Source of the DNA: Microcoleus sp. FACHB-831
GTDB taxonomy: Bacteria; Cyanobacteriota; Cyanobacteriia; Cyanobacteriales; FACHB-T130
NCBI RefSeq assembly: GCF_014695585.1
Contig: NZ_JACJON010000068.1
Location: 248,001 to 312,000 of the forward strand
Length of the DNA: 64,000 nucleotides
Direction: 5' to 3'
In this document: positions 18,489 through 26,846 of the stretch, in pieces
How positions within the stretch are numbered: the stretch's first letter is position 1
How the letters are laid out: each line of letters begins with the position of its first letter
Program-made: the position numbers and the translations under genes
Notes under the pieces: generated by a model
The model's input: the letters and a program-made list of their open reading frames with translations, nothing else
What the model was told of the DNA's origin: nothing
The model's database searches: none

Positions 18489-18899
18489 TTACATGGTTTG
18501 CTCTTCTATAGGAACCAGATAACATCCATTAATCTTCCAAATATAGCCAGATTGTTTTTCCATTAAATAAAGTGCCCTCATCAAAGTCCCATTCGGAGCA
18601 AGTAGCAGCACTGTTTGAGTTAGCGCTCCATCGACTATTTTTAGCTCCTCAAACATTACAGAACGGGGACGGTAAATTGCTTGGTAAGCAGTTTTCACCA
18701 TTCGCATAAAATTTTCAGCGGTTTTAAATTGCATCTGAATTCCCGGAGTTGCAAAAGCAAAAGCACCTCCAGCATCGTCTTTTTGAAATGCTTCGAGTTG
18801 GCGTTCGATTACAGAACGGATTGCATTGCGATCGCTATTGTTAATTTTCATCTGTTGAGCCTTTGCGGGTAGTGCTAGCAGTGACAAAGCAATACACAT
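18489..18899 (-). CDS. Exported DUF4864-like protein
   Basis: 136 residues from the ATG. After the signal-like LSLLALPAKAQQ it reads NAIRSVIERQLEAFQKDDAGGAFAFATPGIQ and then ENFMRMVKTAYQAIYRP, the DUF4864 pattern (a cystatin/NTF2-like small fold), ending in NGCYLVPIEEQ. No function is known for the family. The start is odd: in-frame codons upstream continue as KEFKKSKPAILISWLFQ, which would complete a proper basic signal peptide, but no ATG, GTG or TTG is available there before a stop. Either the short start works or the original start codon has been lost. Confidence 0.75.
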   Translation of the reverse strand: MCIALSLLALPAKAQQMKINNSDRNAIRSVIERQLEAFQKDDAGGAFAFATPGIQMQFKTAENFMRMVKTAYQAIYRPRSVMFEELKIVDGALTQTVLLLAPNGTLMRALYLMEKQSGYIWKINGCYLVPIEEQTM

Positions 18900-19384
18900 T
18901 TGGAATAACCAACTAATTAGGATAGCAGGTTTCGACTTCTTAAATTCTTTCCTGAAATTATAGCTAAGCTAAAACTAACCGATAAGCGCGGTGGCTTGAA
19001 GCTTGTAGCTAATTTTTTTGCGTCCCTTTAATTCAACATTTCAATCTTATAAGCATATAAAACACCGCTTAAAAATAGGATAATTTTTCGCATAAAAAAG
19101 ATTTAAGCAAATTTTATCGTACTCTGTAGAAGCGCCCCTATTATATATAAACTTGCTGCGTAACTTATCATAAAATATTTTTTTTACAAAGCAATTTTAA
19201 AATTCAGCTATTACTAAGCCTTCAACAGTATTATGTGGCAATAATTAAACAAAGCCTTTTCTAATGTTTATTATAGCAATATTATTCAGCCTGGGCTTTA
19301 TTCGAGCGCCTGTTTTAGCCAAGTAAAGTTTGCCAAATTTAACCGCAGCATAAATCCGACATAACCTCTGTCAAGCATAATCGT
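18900..19384. other. AT-rich gene-free region
   Basis: 485 bp of low-GC DNA without HIP1 sites and without open frames of note. It is clearly more AT-rich than its surroundings. Apart from the upstream codons of the DUF4864 gene, I see no gene or repeat. Confidence 0.5.
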
Positions 19385-19391
19385 AATGTTT

Positions 19392-19500
19392 AGCGGTTCT
19401 CACACTTTAAATAACTAAAAGCTTACGCTTTTAGAAACCGTTCTAGCTGTACTTTGCCTTTAAGAGTATTATAAGCTCCCGTTTATAAACGGGAGCTTTT
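19392..19500 (+). ncRNA. Candidate small structured RNA with intrinsic terminator
   Basis: A nested structure is visible. AGCGGTT (19392-19398) pairs with AACCGTT (19436-19442, one G-U). Inside it CTAAAAGC/GCTTTTAG (19415-19434) forms an 8-bp hairpin with a TTAC loop, leaving CTCACACTTTAAATAA unpaired. A perfect terminator follows, AAGCTCCCGTTTA plus its complement (19473-19498) and T residues. A CATAAT -10-like box lies at about 19375. The unpaired CUCACAC recalls the Yfr1 small RNA core, but the full Yfr1 motif is absent, so no family is assigned. The RNA could also be the leader of the following small gene. Confidence 0.4.
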
Positions 19501-19552
19501 CATGCTTGGAACAGTTCCACATCTCTTTTATATAGCCTGCTGCAAAGAACCT

Positions 19553-19762
19553 ATGAATGACTTTTCTAATGAAAAGTGGCAACAAATTAAAATACTTGCT
19601 CTTAGATTGCAAGCTCTAAAAAATATTTTAAAAGTTTTTGACGAACAAATTACTAATCAATCGTTTGCCAATGAACTAAACCCTATAAAAGAACACCTAG
19701 ACGCAGATTTTGATAAAACATTAAATAGTTTAATAGAACTTACTAAGAATGGAGACGATTAA
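19553..19762 (+). CDS. Small hypothetical protein
   Basis: 69 residues from the ATG at 19553 (MNDFSNEKWQQIKILALRLQ), almost entirely helical, Lys/Asn-rich, and probably a short coiled coil. An upstream ATG at 19502 would add 17 residues but sits in the terminator of the candidate RNA. Base composition is as AT-rich as the region before it, unlike most genes here, which hints at recent acquisition. No family is recognised. Confidence 0.45.
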   Translation: MNDFSNEKWQQIKILALRLQALKNILKVFDEQITNQSFANELNPIKEHLDADFDKTLNSLIELTKNGDD

Positions 19763-20253
19763 CTTAATTCGGTGCTTTCTCTTACCTTGCGTTGGTAGCC
19801 TAAGCCTAAAAATATAAGTAAAGCGATACCCTCCCTTCCCGATGGCCAATTTATAACTTTAAATTACGGTAAGAGTAAATTAAGAAATTTGTCTTAATTC
19901 AAGATGGGCTAGCACTCATGTAAAGTAGGGCAATGCGGCACTGCTGCGCGGCATAAAGTGATGCGGGCAACCCGCGATCGCAACTAAAGAGGTCGATCGC
20001 ATTTTGAAGATAAGGCATAACCAGCAGATAGTTGTCCTATTGGTAGAGGCGTTGGCTTGCCTTGCCCTTACAATTAAAGAACGAGGCGGAGTGCGGCAAC
20101 GGCAAAACTATAAGATTACAGGCGATAGCTATAAAGCAATCCAAGCCAAACAACGGCTCCTAATAGCAGGGTTGTGCGTTGGTTGCGATCGCGCTAGCTT
20201 CGCGCATCGTCAGGCGGACTTGGTGGCAACTAATGTAGGGGACGGCTAGGGCA
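19763..20253. other. Gap with degraded low-complexity DNA
   Basis: About 490 bp with GC-rich palindromic patches (CTGCTGCGCGGC, GCGGGCAACCCGC) and HIP1 sites. A TTG-started frame from 20004 gives 81 residues with no recognisable pattern and is not called. Nothing else is seen. Confidence 0.4.
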
Positions 20254-20673
20254 ATGCAGAAACCTTCAGAAACTTTATATGCCAGTTTATTTTGGTTAAT
20301 TTCCGCGTTATTTATTTGGCTGTTGATATTGCCGATAGCAGTACTTTCGCTGCCACTAATGCTGCTGGTAACGGTAGGTAAGCTAATTTTCACCGTACCT
20401 AACTTAAACCTAACAGAAACAGAAATTACATCCCCGGAAAACCGAGAACACCAACCCGTTAATGCCACTAACCCGCTGCTGGAATCATTGCTAATGGCAA
20501 GTATAATAAAATTGCCTGCTATGCTGGCATCAGTAATTTCTTTACAACCAACGCGATCGAAAAAACAGTCATTGGTTGCCGAGAGTATTCAGCCACAACT
20601 AGCAGAGACGCAAAGGCATTCATCACTCGACACTATAGATATACCTGCTGAGGAAAAAACAGGTGGGAATTAA
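20254..20673 (+). CDS. Small membrane protein of unknown function
   Basis: 139 residues. One long or two adjacent hydrophobic segments (about 9-50, LFWLISALFIWLLILPIAVL onward) are followed by a polar, Thr/Glu-rich and then Ser/Gln-rich tail. The gene ends 11 bp inside the next gene, suggesting translational coupling to the methyltransferase-like protein. No family is recognised. Confidence 0.6.
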   Translation: MQKPSETLYASLFWLISALFIWLLILPIAVLSLPLMLLVTVGKLIFTVPNLNLTETEITSPENREHQPVNATNPLLESLLMASIIKLPAMLASVISLQPTRSKKQSLVAESIQPQLAETQRHSSLDTIDIPAEEKTGGN

Positions 20674-21364
20674 GCTAGAAAGCGTCATACCTTGGGGGCG
20701 ATCGCTAGAAGAATATATCAGGATGTTTGACCTGAAAGCCGCTGAACTTTGTTTGAGAATTCTTGATTGTGCTGGTGGCCCTGCTAGCTTTAATGTTGAA
20801 ATGACGCGCCAAGGGTACAACGTTATATCATGCGATCCAATATATGAGTTTACCGCTAGCGCGATCTCCACTCGCCTGCAAGAAACTTACCAACCCCTCA
20901 TCGATCAAGTCAAGGCCAACATAGACAACTATGTTTGGCAGAACATCAAGTCTCCAGAGGAACTGGGGCAAATCCGGATGTCAGCAATGCAGCAATTTCT
21001 AGAAGATTTGCCGCTAGGAATTCAACAAGGGCGTTATGTCACCAGCGAGTTACCTATTTTGCCCTTTAAAGATAAAGAATTTGATTTAGCATTGTGCAGT
21101 CACTTTTTATTCCTTTATTCTGATTTCTTTCCGGAAGATTTTCACATTGCTTCAATTCTCGAACTGTGTCGCGTTGCTAAAGAAGTAAGGATTTTTCCCC
21201 TCTTGAACCTCTCAGGGGAACCATCAATATTGCTGCAACCAGTAAGGAAAAAATTAGAAGCACAAGGCTACAGCTTGGAAATCAAGCAAGTGCCATACGA
21301 ATTTCAAAAAGGCGGCGATCGCATGTTGCGGATTGTCTGCCCCGTCCCTCCAGCTCTAGTCTAG
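20663..21364 (+). CDS. Methyltransferase-like protein (Rossmann fold)
   Basis: 233 residues. The motif I-like LRILDCAGGPASFNVEMTRQ and CDPIYEF resemble the SAM-binding region of class I methyltransferases, with LPFKDKEFDLALCSHFLFLY as the usual post-motif strand and SILELCRVAKEVRIFPLLNL after it. The GTG at 20663, behind GAGG, gives MGIKLESVIPWGRSLEEY, and homologues I recall begin with the same VPWGRS block. It is a conserved cyanobacterial protein whose substrate is not known. It overlaps the preceding membrane protein gene by 11 bp. Confidence 0.8.
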   Translation: MGIKLESVIPWGRSLEEYIRMFDLKAAELCLRILDCAGGPASFNVEMTRQGYNVISCDPIYEFTASAISTRLQETYQPLIDQVKANIDNYVWQNIKSPEELGQIRMSAMQQFLEDLPLGIQQGRYVTSELPILPFKDKEFDLALCSHFLFLYSDFFPEDFHIASILELCRVAKEVRIFPLLNLSGEPSILLQPVRKKLEAQGYSLEIKQVPYEFQKGGDRMLRIVCPVPPALV

Positions 21365-21531
21365 TCCCAGCCATCCATCTACCGGGGAGGGGAACAGTTC
21401 GCGATCGCGCTTTGCTTGCTGAATCCTGCCTTTAAATTCTTTTATTCCTAGATAGGATGCTGGAACTTTGTACAATATATCAGCTTCTTCAGATACTATC
21501 TTCCAGTAAGGCCGTTAACAGGAGTGAAGTA

Positions 21532-21894
21532 ATGAACAAAAGATTTTTGCTAAGTTTGCTAGCCAGCCCTACCGTGTTGGCATCTATGGTGTCTATGATG
21601 GCAATGGCCAATAGAGTCAACGCCGCCGAATTAGTAACCCAGCCTGCAAATTCAGTCTCATGCGTTGGCTCCCCCCGCGCAGCCCAGTTTACCTGCGTGC
21701 GCGTTGCACAAGCCGATACCACTACTAGCCAAGCGGCTCCCCCCGCTGTCGGGGATACTCAGCAACAGGACAATCCTGACGTACTAGAATTCACCGAGGA
21801 AGAAAGTGATGCTGCGGTCGCCAAGTATGGCTGCGATTGTCCGGCTTGTATCAATGGTATACGTGCCATGCGCGGTCTACCGCTTATCAACTAA
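21532..21894 (+). CDS. Small exported protein with a C-terminal CDCPACINGIRAMRG motif
   Basis: 120 residues starting at ATG 21532 with AGGAG 8 bp upstream. An earlier in-frame ATG (21457) would add 25 residues without a ribosome binding site. MNKRFLLSLLASPTVLASMV begins a signal peptide ending near NRVNAAE. The mature part has two separated Cys (about 43 and 55), a Gln/Ala/Asp linker, then VLEFTEEESDAAVAKYGCDC followed by PACINGIRAMRGLPLIN. The CxCxxC cluster could bind a metal or form a disulfide. No named family is recognised. Confidence 0.75.
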   Translation: MNKRFLLSLLASPTVLASMVSMMAMANRVNAAELVTQPANSVSCVGSPRAAQFTCVRVAQADTTTSQAAPPAVGDTQQQDNPDVLEFTEEESDAAVAKYGCDCPACINGIRAMRGLPLIN

Positions 21895-21948
21895 AGAGCG
21901 ATCGCTTAACTTTCTGACTGCGGCTAATGATTACAACTTTTATCAGGA

Positions 21949-22008
21949 ACCTGGTTTCTTGCTATAAATCTGGTGGATAAAACAAGCAATTTTTGCCAGA
22001 AACCAGGT
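21949..22008. repeat. Inverted repeat ACCTGGTTTCT / AGAAACCAGGT
   Basis: Perfect 11-bp arms are separated by 38 bases just before the hydrolase gene. GAAACCAGG-type repeats are frequent between genes of Oscillatoria-like cyanobacteria (from memory). An in-frame ATG at 21993 reads through the right arm and is not used. Confidence 0.6.
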
Positions 22009-22028
22009 CTAGAAGGCAACCACTGATA

Positions 22029-22943
22029 ATGACTACAACTTTTGAATCTACCAAGACATCCTCCACCACCGCTGATTTTGGTATTGGCGGTAAACGCCAC
22101 GAGTATCTCTGGAATTGGCAAGGGCATCAGTTATCGGTAGTTTATGAAACTCTAGGTGAAGGAAATCCAGTATTGCTGCTACCCGCGTTCAGCACTGTTT
22201 CCACGCGGGGAGAAATGCGGGGAATAGCAGAATTATTGGCTCCCAATTTCCAGGTTGTGGCAGTCGATTGGCCGGGATTTGGTGAGTCAGACCGCCCCAG
22301 AGTAGATTATCAGTCAGGGTTGTATCACCAATTTTTAGAGGATTTTGTCAAAGCTGTTTTTAATACTCCAGTAGCAGCGATCGCGGCTGGTCACGCCGCA
22401 GGCTACGTGATGCGGCTAGCCAAACAACAACCCCAACTTTGGTCAAAGATAGTATTGGCTGCTCCCACTTGGCGCGGGCCGTTCCCGACAATGGGCGACC
22501 ATCGCCCGATGTATGGAATATTAAGAGAGATCGTGCGATCGCCTATCGTAGGTCAAGGGCTTTATAAACTAAACACCACGCCATCTTTCCTGGCGTTAAT
22601 GTATCGCCGCCACGTCTACTCCAATCCCGACAAAGTACAACCGGACTTCATCGAGCAGAAGTGGCAAATCACCCAAAAGCCTGGTGCGCGATTTGCACCA
22701 GCCGCCTTCGTTACTGGCGCTATTGACCCAGTGCAAAATCGAGATGATTTTCTCTCTTGGTTTCAACCTTTACCCGTACCAGTGATGGTAGTTATTGGCG
22801 AACAATCCCCGCCCAAATCAAGGGCAGAAATGGATTTATTAGCCGCTTTGCCAGGAGTGCGATCGCAGGTGCTTCCAGGTTCGCTAGGGATGCATGAAGA
22901 ATATCCCAATGCCCTTGTTAATGCGATCGCAGATTTTTTATAA
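22029..22943 (+). CDS. Alpha/beta hydrolase
   Basis: 304 residues. The fold markers are PVLLLPAFSTVSTRGEMRGI (oxyanion region), VVAVDWPGFGESDRP and a nucleophile-elbow position reading AAGHAAGYVMRLA, where Gly-His-Ala replaces the usual Gly-x-Ser. The late His is in GSLGMHEEYP and an acid may be in VIGEQSPPKSRAE. Loss of the Ser at the elbow suggests a non-hydrolytic or altered catalyst. The family is common in cyanobacteria as a conserved hydrolase-like protein. The ATG at 22029 is preferred over 21993, which lies in a repeat. Confidence 0.82.
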   Translation: MTTTFESTKTSSTTADFGIGGKRHEYLWNWQGHQLSVVYETLGEGNPVLLLPAFSTVSTRGEMRGIAELLAPNFQVVAVDWPGFGESDRPRVDYQSGLYHQFLEDFVKAVFNTPVAAIAAGHAAGYVMRLAKQQPQLWSKIVLAAPTWRGPFPTMGDHRPMYGILREIVRSPIVGQGLYKLNTTPSFLALMYRRHVYSNPDKVQPDFIEQKWQITQKPGARFAPAAFVTGAIDPVQNRDDFLSWFQPLPVPVMVVIGEQSPPKSRAEMDLLAALPGVRSQVLPGSLGMHEEYPNALVNAIADFL

Positions 22944-23020
22944 CCCCCTGATGCACGCAGATAATCGTCCCATCTGCTTCTATCTGCGTGCATCTGCGGT
23001 TAGAATTATCTAGTATGACT

Positions 23021-23035
23021 TGATATTGATTATCA
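23021..23035 (+). promoter_or_regulatory. Zur-like operator upstream of the COG0523 gene
   Basis: TGATATTGATTATCA is a 7-1-7 near-palindrome with one mismatch to the cyanobacterial Zur consensus TGATAATNATTATCA. It ends 24 bp before the ATG. COG0523 genes are known Zur targets in Anabaena, so zinc-starvation induction is likely. Confidence 0.7.
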
Positions 23036-23058
23036 TTTTAACAAACCAGGTATTTGTC

Positions 23059-24030
23059 ATGGTACAAGCTTTGACGGCAGATTTAGTTCCCGTTACCGTC
23101 CTCACAGGCTATCTGGGAGCGGGTAAAACAACCCTCCTCAACCGCATCCTCACCCACGAACACGGCAAGAAAGTAGCCGTGATTGTCAATGAGTTCGGGG
23201 AGATAGGCATTGATAACCAATTGGTTGTCAATACAGATGAAGAAATATTCGAGATGAATAACGGCTGCATATGCTGCACCGTGCGAGGCGATTTAATTCG
23301 GATTATCGGCAACTTGATGCGGCGGCGCGATAAATTTGACCATCTAGTAATTGAAACCACTGGTTTAGCAGACCCCGCGCCTGTAATTCAGACTTTCTTT
23401 GTAGACGAGGATATGAAAGACCAACTGCAACTAGATGCAGTTGTCACCGTAGTTGACGCCAAACATATTTGGCAACACTGGGAAAGCAGCGAAGCCCAAG
23501 AGCAAATTGCTTTTGCCGATGTGATTTTGCTCAATAAAACTGACTTAGTAACGCCAGAACAGTTAAACGAGTTAGAACAGCGGATTCGGGCGATGAACGC
23601 TATGGCTAAAGTCTACCGCACCCACAACTCAGAGTTACAGATGGATGCGCTTTTAGGAGTGAGAGCGTTTGATTTAAAGCGTGCGTTAGAGATTGACCCG
23701 CAATTCTTAAATGAAGAAGCCCACGAACATGATGAAACTGTCGGTTCTATTGCCTTAGTAGAACAAGGCGAACTTGATAACGCCAAATTGCAAAATTGGC
23801 TCTCCGGGTTGTTGCAAACTCAAGGGCCAGATATTTTCAGAATGAAGGGAATTCTGAATATTGCTGGAGAAGACCGCCGCTTTGTTTTCCAAGGCGTCCA
23901 CATGATTTTTGAGGCTACAGCCGACCGCCCCTGGAAATCCGCTGAAACCCGTAAGAATGAATTGGTGTTTATCGGTCGGAATTTAGACGCGGCGAAGTTA
24001 CGAGAGGATTTCTTAGCATGTATGGCTTAG
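23059..24030 (+). CDS. COG0523 (CobW/ZNG1-like) metal-handling GTPase
   Basis: 323 residues of the G3E GTPase family. The P-loop is GYLGAGKTT from residue 17. NEFGEIGIDNQL, the metal-binding CICC at Cys70-Cys73, ETTGLADPAP and the NKTD-type LLNKTDLV follow in order. The C-terminal CobW_C domain includes GILNIAGEDRRFVFQGVH. There is a His/Glu stretch (NEEAHEHDE) that may bind zinc. The ATG at 23059 (MVQALTADLVPVTVLTG) is preferred over 23020, which lies in the Zur-like box. It probably delivers zinc to client enzymes under deficiency. It overlaps the WD40 gene. Confidence 0.92.
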   Translation: MVQALTADLVPVTVLTGYLGAGKTTLLNRILTHEHGKKVAVIVNEFGEIGIDNQLVVNTDEEIFEMNNGCICCTVRGDLIRIIGNLMRRRDKFDHLVIETTGLADPAPVIQTFFVDEDMKDQLQLDAVVTVVDAKHIWQHWESSEAQEQIAFADVILLNKTDLVTPEQLNELEQRIRAMNAMAKVYRTHNSELQMDALLGVRAFDLKRALEIDPQFLNEEAHEHDETVGSIALVEQGELDNAKLQNWLSGLLQTQGPDIFRMKGILNIAGEDRRFVFQGVHMIFEATADRPWKSAETRKNELVFIGRNLDAAKLREDFLACMA

Positions 24031-25073
24031 AGTGCGCTAGTACAGATGGGGATGAGGAGAAACCGAACCTGGAAGTATATTGGCGCGGGGCGCTATCTGA
24101 TTATGTGACTTGCATTGCCTGGTCGCCGGATGGCACAATTTTAGCCGCAAGTTCTGCTGCGGGTGAGGTCGTGCTGTGGCGCGGAATGGAAGATTTATTA
24201 ACGTTGCTTCCGCCAGCCGCCACGTCAATAGACTGTCTTGCTTTTTCTCACGATGGACAATTTTTAGCTGCTGGCGGACAAGATGGACGAGTGCAAATTT
24301 GGCGATCGCCAAATTTTGAATTAGTAGCTACTTTGAAAAATGCGCCAGCTTGGGTTGATAAGCTAGCTTGGAATCCCCTCTTAAACCAACTAGCGTTCAG
24401 TCTGGGGCGCTATGTCCAAGTGTGGGATGGCGATACAGGCAATATTGCCGCGACGCTAAATTTCGAGGCATCATCTGTATTTGATATTGTTTGGCATCCA
24501 GACGGAAAAATATTAACAGTCGCCGGCTATCAGGGGGTAAAAGCTTGGAATAGTGGGGACTGGAACGCTAAGCCTTATTTGCTAGAAGTTCCCACAGCGA
24601 GTCTGGCGATCGCATGGTCGCACGATGGTAAGTACCTCGCCAGCGGCAATTTCGACCGCACCCTCACAGTTTTAGAGTGGAACAATCCCCTTCCTTGGGT
24701 AATGCGCGGTTTCCCCGGTAAAATTCGTTCTCTCGATTGGTCGCAACCCGTTAGTTCTGTTGGTGCGCCCCTCTTGGCTTTATCTAGCGCTGAAGGCGTT
24801 GTAGTTTGGGAAAAGCACGAGTCGGAGTCAGTGGGTTGGCAAGGGCGAGTATTGGAGAGTCACGAGGGTGTTGTCAGCGCGATCGCTTTTCAACCCAACG
24901 CCACCCTACTAGCTTCAGCTGCGCTTGATGGCTGGTTGTGTTTGTGGGACAACGCCCAGGAATTAGGCCAGGCAGTCGATGGCGCCCCTAAAGGTTTCTC
25001 CTGTCTGGCATGGCATCCCCAAGGTTATCAACTCGCGGCTGGCGGAATTAATGGTGAATTGCTTATTTGGTAG
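24018..25073 (+). CDS. WD40-repeat protein
   Basis: 351 residues built of about seven WD40 blades. Visible units include CIAWSPDGTILAASSAAGEV, CLAFSHDGQFLAAGGQDGRV, IVWHPDGKILTVAGY, IAWSHDGKYLASGNFDRTL and LAWHPQGYQLAAGGINGEL. There is no signal peptide or catalytic domain, so it is a cytoplasmic scaffold. The ATG lies 13 bp inside the end of the COG0523 gene, indicating translational coupling and probably shared zinc control. It may help the GTPase recognise or hold a client protein; this is inference from the overlap. Confidence 0.9.
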   Translation: MYGLECASTDGDEEKPNLEVYWRGALSDYVTCIAWSPDGTILAASSAAGEVVLWRGMEDLLTLLPPAATSIDCLAFSHDGQFLAAGGQDGRVQIWRSPNFELVATLKNAPAWVDKLAWNPLLNQLAFSLGRYVQVWDGDTGNIAATLNFEASSVFDIVWHPDGKILTVAGYQGVKAWNSGDWNAKPYLLEVPTASLAIAWSHDGKYLASGNFDRTLTVLEWNNPLPWVMRGFPGKIRSLDWSQPVSSVGAPLLALSSAEGVVVWEKHESESVGWQGRVLESHEGVVSAIAFQPNATLLASAALDGWLCLWDNAQELGQAVDGAPKGFSCLAWHPQGYQLAAGGINGELLIW

Positions 25074-25080
25074 CTAAAAA

Positions 25081-25121
25081 AATATCAAGGCGTCCTTTTT
25101 GAGAAAGAACGCCCTGATATT
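25081..25121. terminator. Bidirectional terminator
   Basis: Arms AATATCAAGGCGT and ACGCCCTGATATT (one mismatch) enclose an inner CTTT/AAAG pairing, between the WD40 gene and the convergent small gene. The flanks are A-rich and T-rich respectively. Confidence 0.8.
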
Positions 25122-25231
25122 TATTGATGATTGCTTCAGCAGACTTACAGGATACGTGGCGATCGCGAACTCCACGACTATCCAAACGACATAACGCAAA
25201 CAATTATTTCTCGCCAATTAATTAATAAATA

Positions 25232-25432
25232 CTAGCTGAGCGAGCTATTGCTGCGGTCATAGCTGGCGCGGAAGCTGGGATGTGGTTCGCCTTGAATGTG
25301 GTTCCAGTAGCCAGTCGTCTCAACGTCCATACCAACTTCAGCCGCTGTACGGTTCAGCATTGATTGCTGACGATTCTTAATGATGTGGTGATGGCGCATC
25401 ATCAGGGAACGAGCTTGATCTTGTGTAGACAT
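25232..25432 (-). CDS. Small conserved-looking cyanobacterial protein
   Basis: 66 residues, polar, no signal: MSTQDQARSLMMRHHHIIKN opens it, and it ends in GYWNHIQGEPHPSFRASYDR plus SNSSLS. The ATG is preceded by GGAGGAC. The His/Arg-rich start and the aromatic end look like a maintained protein rather than random coding, but I do not recognise a family or function. Confidence 0.65.
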   Translation of the reverse strand: MSTQDQARSLMMRHHHIIKNRQQSMLNRTAAEVGMDVETTGYWNHIQGEPHPSFRASYDRSNSSLS

Positions 25433-25725
25433 ACCTTAGTCCTCCGTATTGCTTCAGTGCAATGTTTTAATTCAGTTCTTTGTCCTTACATAATTAATAT
25501 AACAGAAAATTCTGTATCTAAATTTACAAAATGCCTGTAGAAACAAAAATTTACAGAACCTTTTAGAATTAGATTCGCACAGACCAGCCCTGAACCAGTC
25601 TGTAGACTGATAGGGATAGCCTGGTTACAGTCAATCCTCGCCAAGTGCGTATCTAATAGTCCAAGCTGGGTACAACGTCGTGTTCAGTGCCCAAACCATA
25701 AAAAACAGCATAGAGAGTAAAAAAA

Positions 25726-26103
25726 ATGGCTACACCTTGTCACATCCTTGTAGAAGGCAACCCTGTTGTTATCTACGCCAGCCGGAAAGGCGACCCCAAG
25801 CAGCTGCTCCCCATCCTTAACCGATTTCTACACAAGTTTTGGCAAGAAAGAGAAATTTCCGGAGAAAATCGCGACACCCCAGAATGCTTAGTGGCTCAGA
25901 TTATTGTCCGCTTTGGCTACGAAATTTGTGAGGATGATTTCTCTAATCTGCGAGTGGGGGTAAATTACGCCCCAGACGTGGAATATCTATACTGGGTGGG
26001 ATTAGATCGCAGCGTCAGCGTTTGGGCAGCAGAAGCAGCCTATCGCAGCAATCCGAGTTTGGGACTCAAGGGCTGTCGTCAACTCAGTGAAGTACCTAAA
26101 TAG
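25726..26103 (+). CDS. Conserved hypothetical cyanobacterial protein
   Basis: 125 residues, soluble. It opens MATPCHILVEGNPVVIYASR and continues with GDPKQLLPILNRFLHKFWQE, then QIIVRFGYEICEDDFSNLRV and DVEYLYWVGLDRSVSVW. The mixed alpha/beta pattern and Trp/Tyr-rich core suggest a compact domain. No known motif is found. The gene stands alone, with a long gene-free region behind it. Confidence 0.7.
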   Translation: MATPCHILVEGNPVVIYASRKGDPKQLLPILNRFLHKFWQEREISGENRDTPECLVAQIIVRFGYEICEDDFSNLRVGVNYAPDVEYLYWVGLDRSVSVWAAEAAYRSNPSLGLKGCRQLSEVPK

Positions 26104-26846
26104 CTAATTGGTAATGGGTAATTAGTCTAGTCGTAAGCCATCAGCAATCTGTCATCAACGTACTAAGGACGCCAACCAATCACCTATTAAGCTCAAATTC
26201 CGGCGATCTATACTTCTATCCCGCCGACTAGCAGCAGCCTTGTCAATAAGTAGTTATCTAAACGCAGCCTTTGTGTGTATTTTTGTTTGGCCCGTTTTGT
26301 TTAGCAGACCTTGCGGCATAGTCTTTGAGCGTTGCTAGTGGTGATTGGGAGCGCGATCGCTGGTTTTTCTGGCGATGGTTAGTTGGCTTTGACATACAGG
26401 GTTTTGCGCCTTTTTAAGGCAGTGGGTAGTCCTGCTTAAGAAAAAAGAAGCATTTAGCGGAGGATAGAGTTCACCCCAAATCAGTTGTCCTCTATGCTGT
26501 TTAAAATTTCCACCAATAAGGCATCTATTAAAAAGCCGCGCTCTCGAACCAAAAGTTTTGTATGATGGCAACCCTGAAAGGATGTACAACCTAATTAAGC
26601 AATTTTCTGGGAGTGAATTCGACACAATGCACTTCACAGAGATATTTCTCTAATTTGGCGGCTATTTTCAGGCTAATAGTTAAAATTACCTAAATCTTGC
26701 CCTTACTTCCTTTTGCGCCTGCCTGCGTGATGAACGCTGCCGCGAATTGCTTATGATATATGTACTTAACAATAGTGTGTGGTAAAACGAAGTTTTCTGA
26801 CAAGACTATTGGTAGTTAAGGGTTATCATTCAAAAAAAATCAATTT
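26104..26846. other. Long gene-free region before ffh
   Basis: 743 bp. A minus-strand frame at 26335-26637 encodes 100 residues without a credible composition or ribosome binding site, and I do not call it. I looked for SRP RNA, 6S RNA and tRNA signatures and saw none. The last 100 bp probably contain the ffh promoter. Confidence 0.4.

Noticed and set aside
19392-19500. Assignment of the small RNA to Yfr1
   Set aside because: The full ACUCCUCACAC motif is absent, so only a resemblance is stated.
20004-20249. 81-codon frame starting with TTG
   Set aside because: No family resemblance, no ribosome binding site, mixed with HIP1 palindromes.
26335-26637. 100-codon minus-strand frame
   Set aside because: Unusual composition, no start signal, and it lies in a long gene-free gap.
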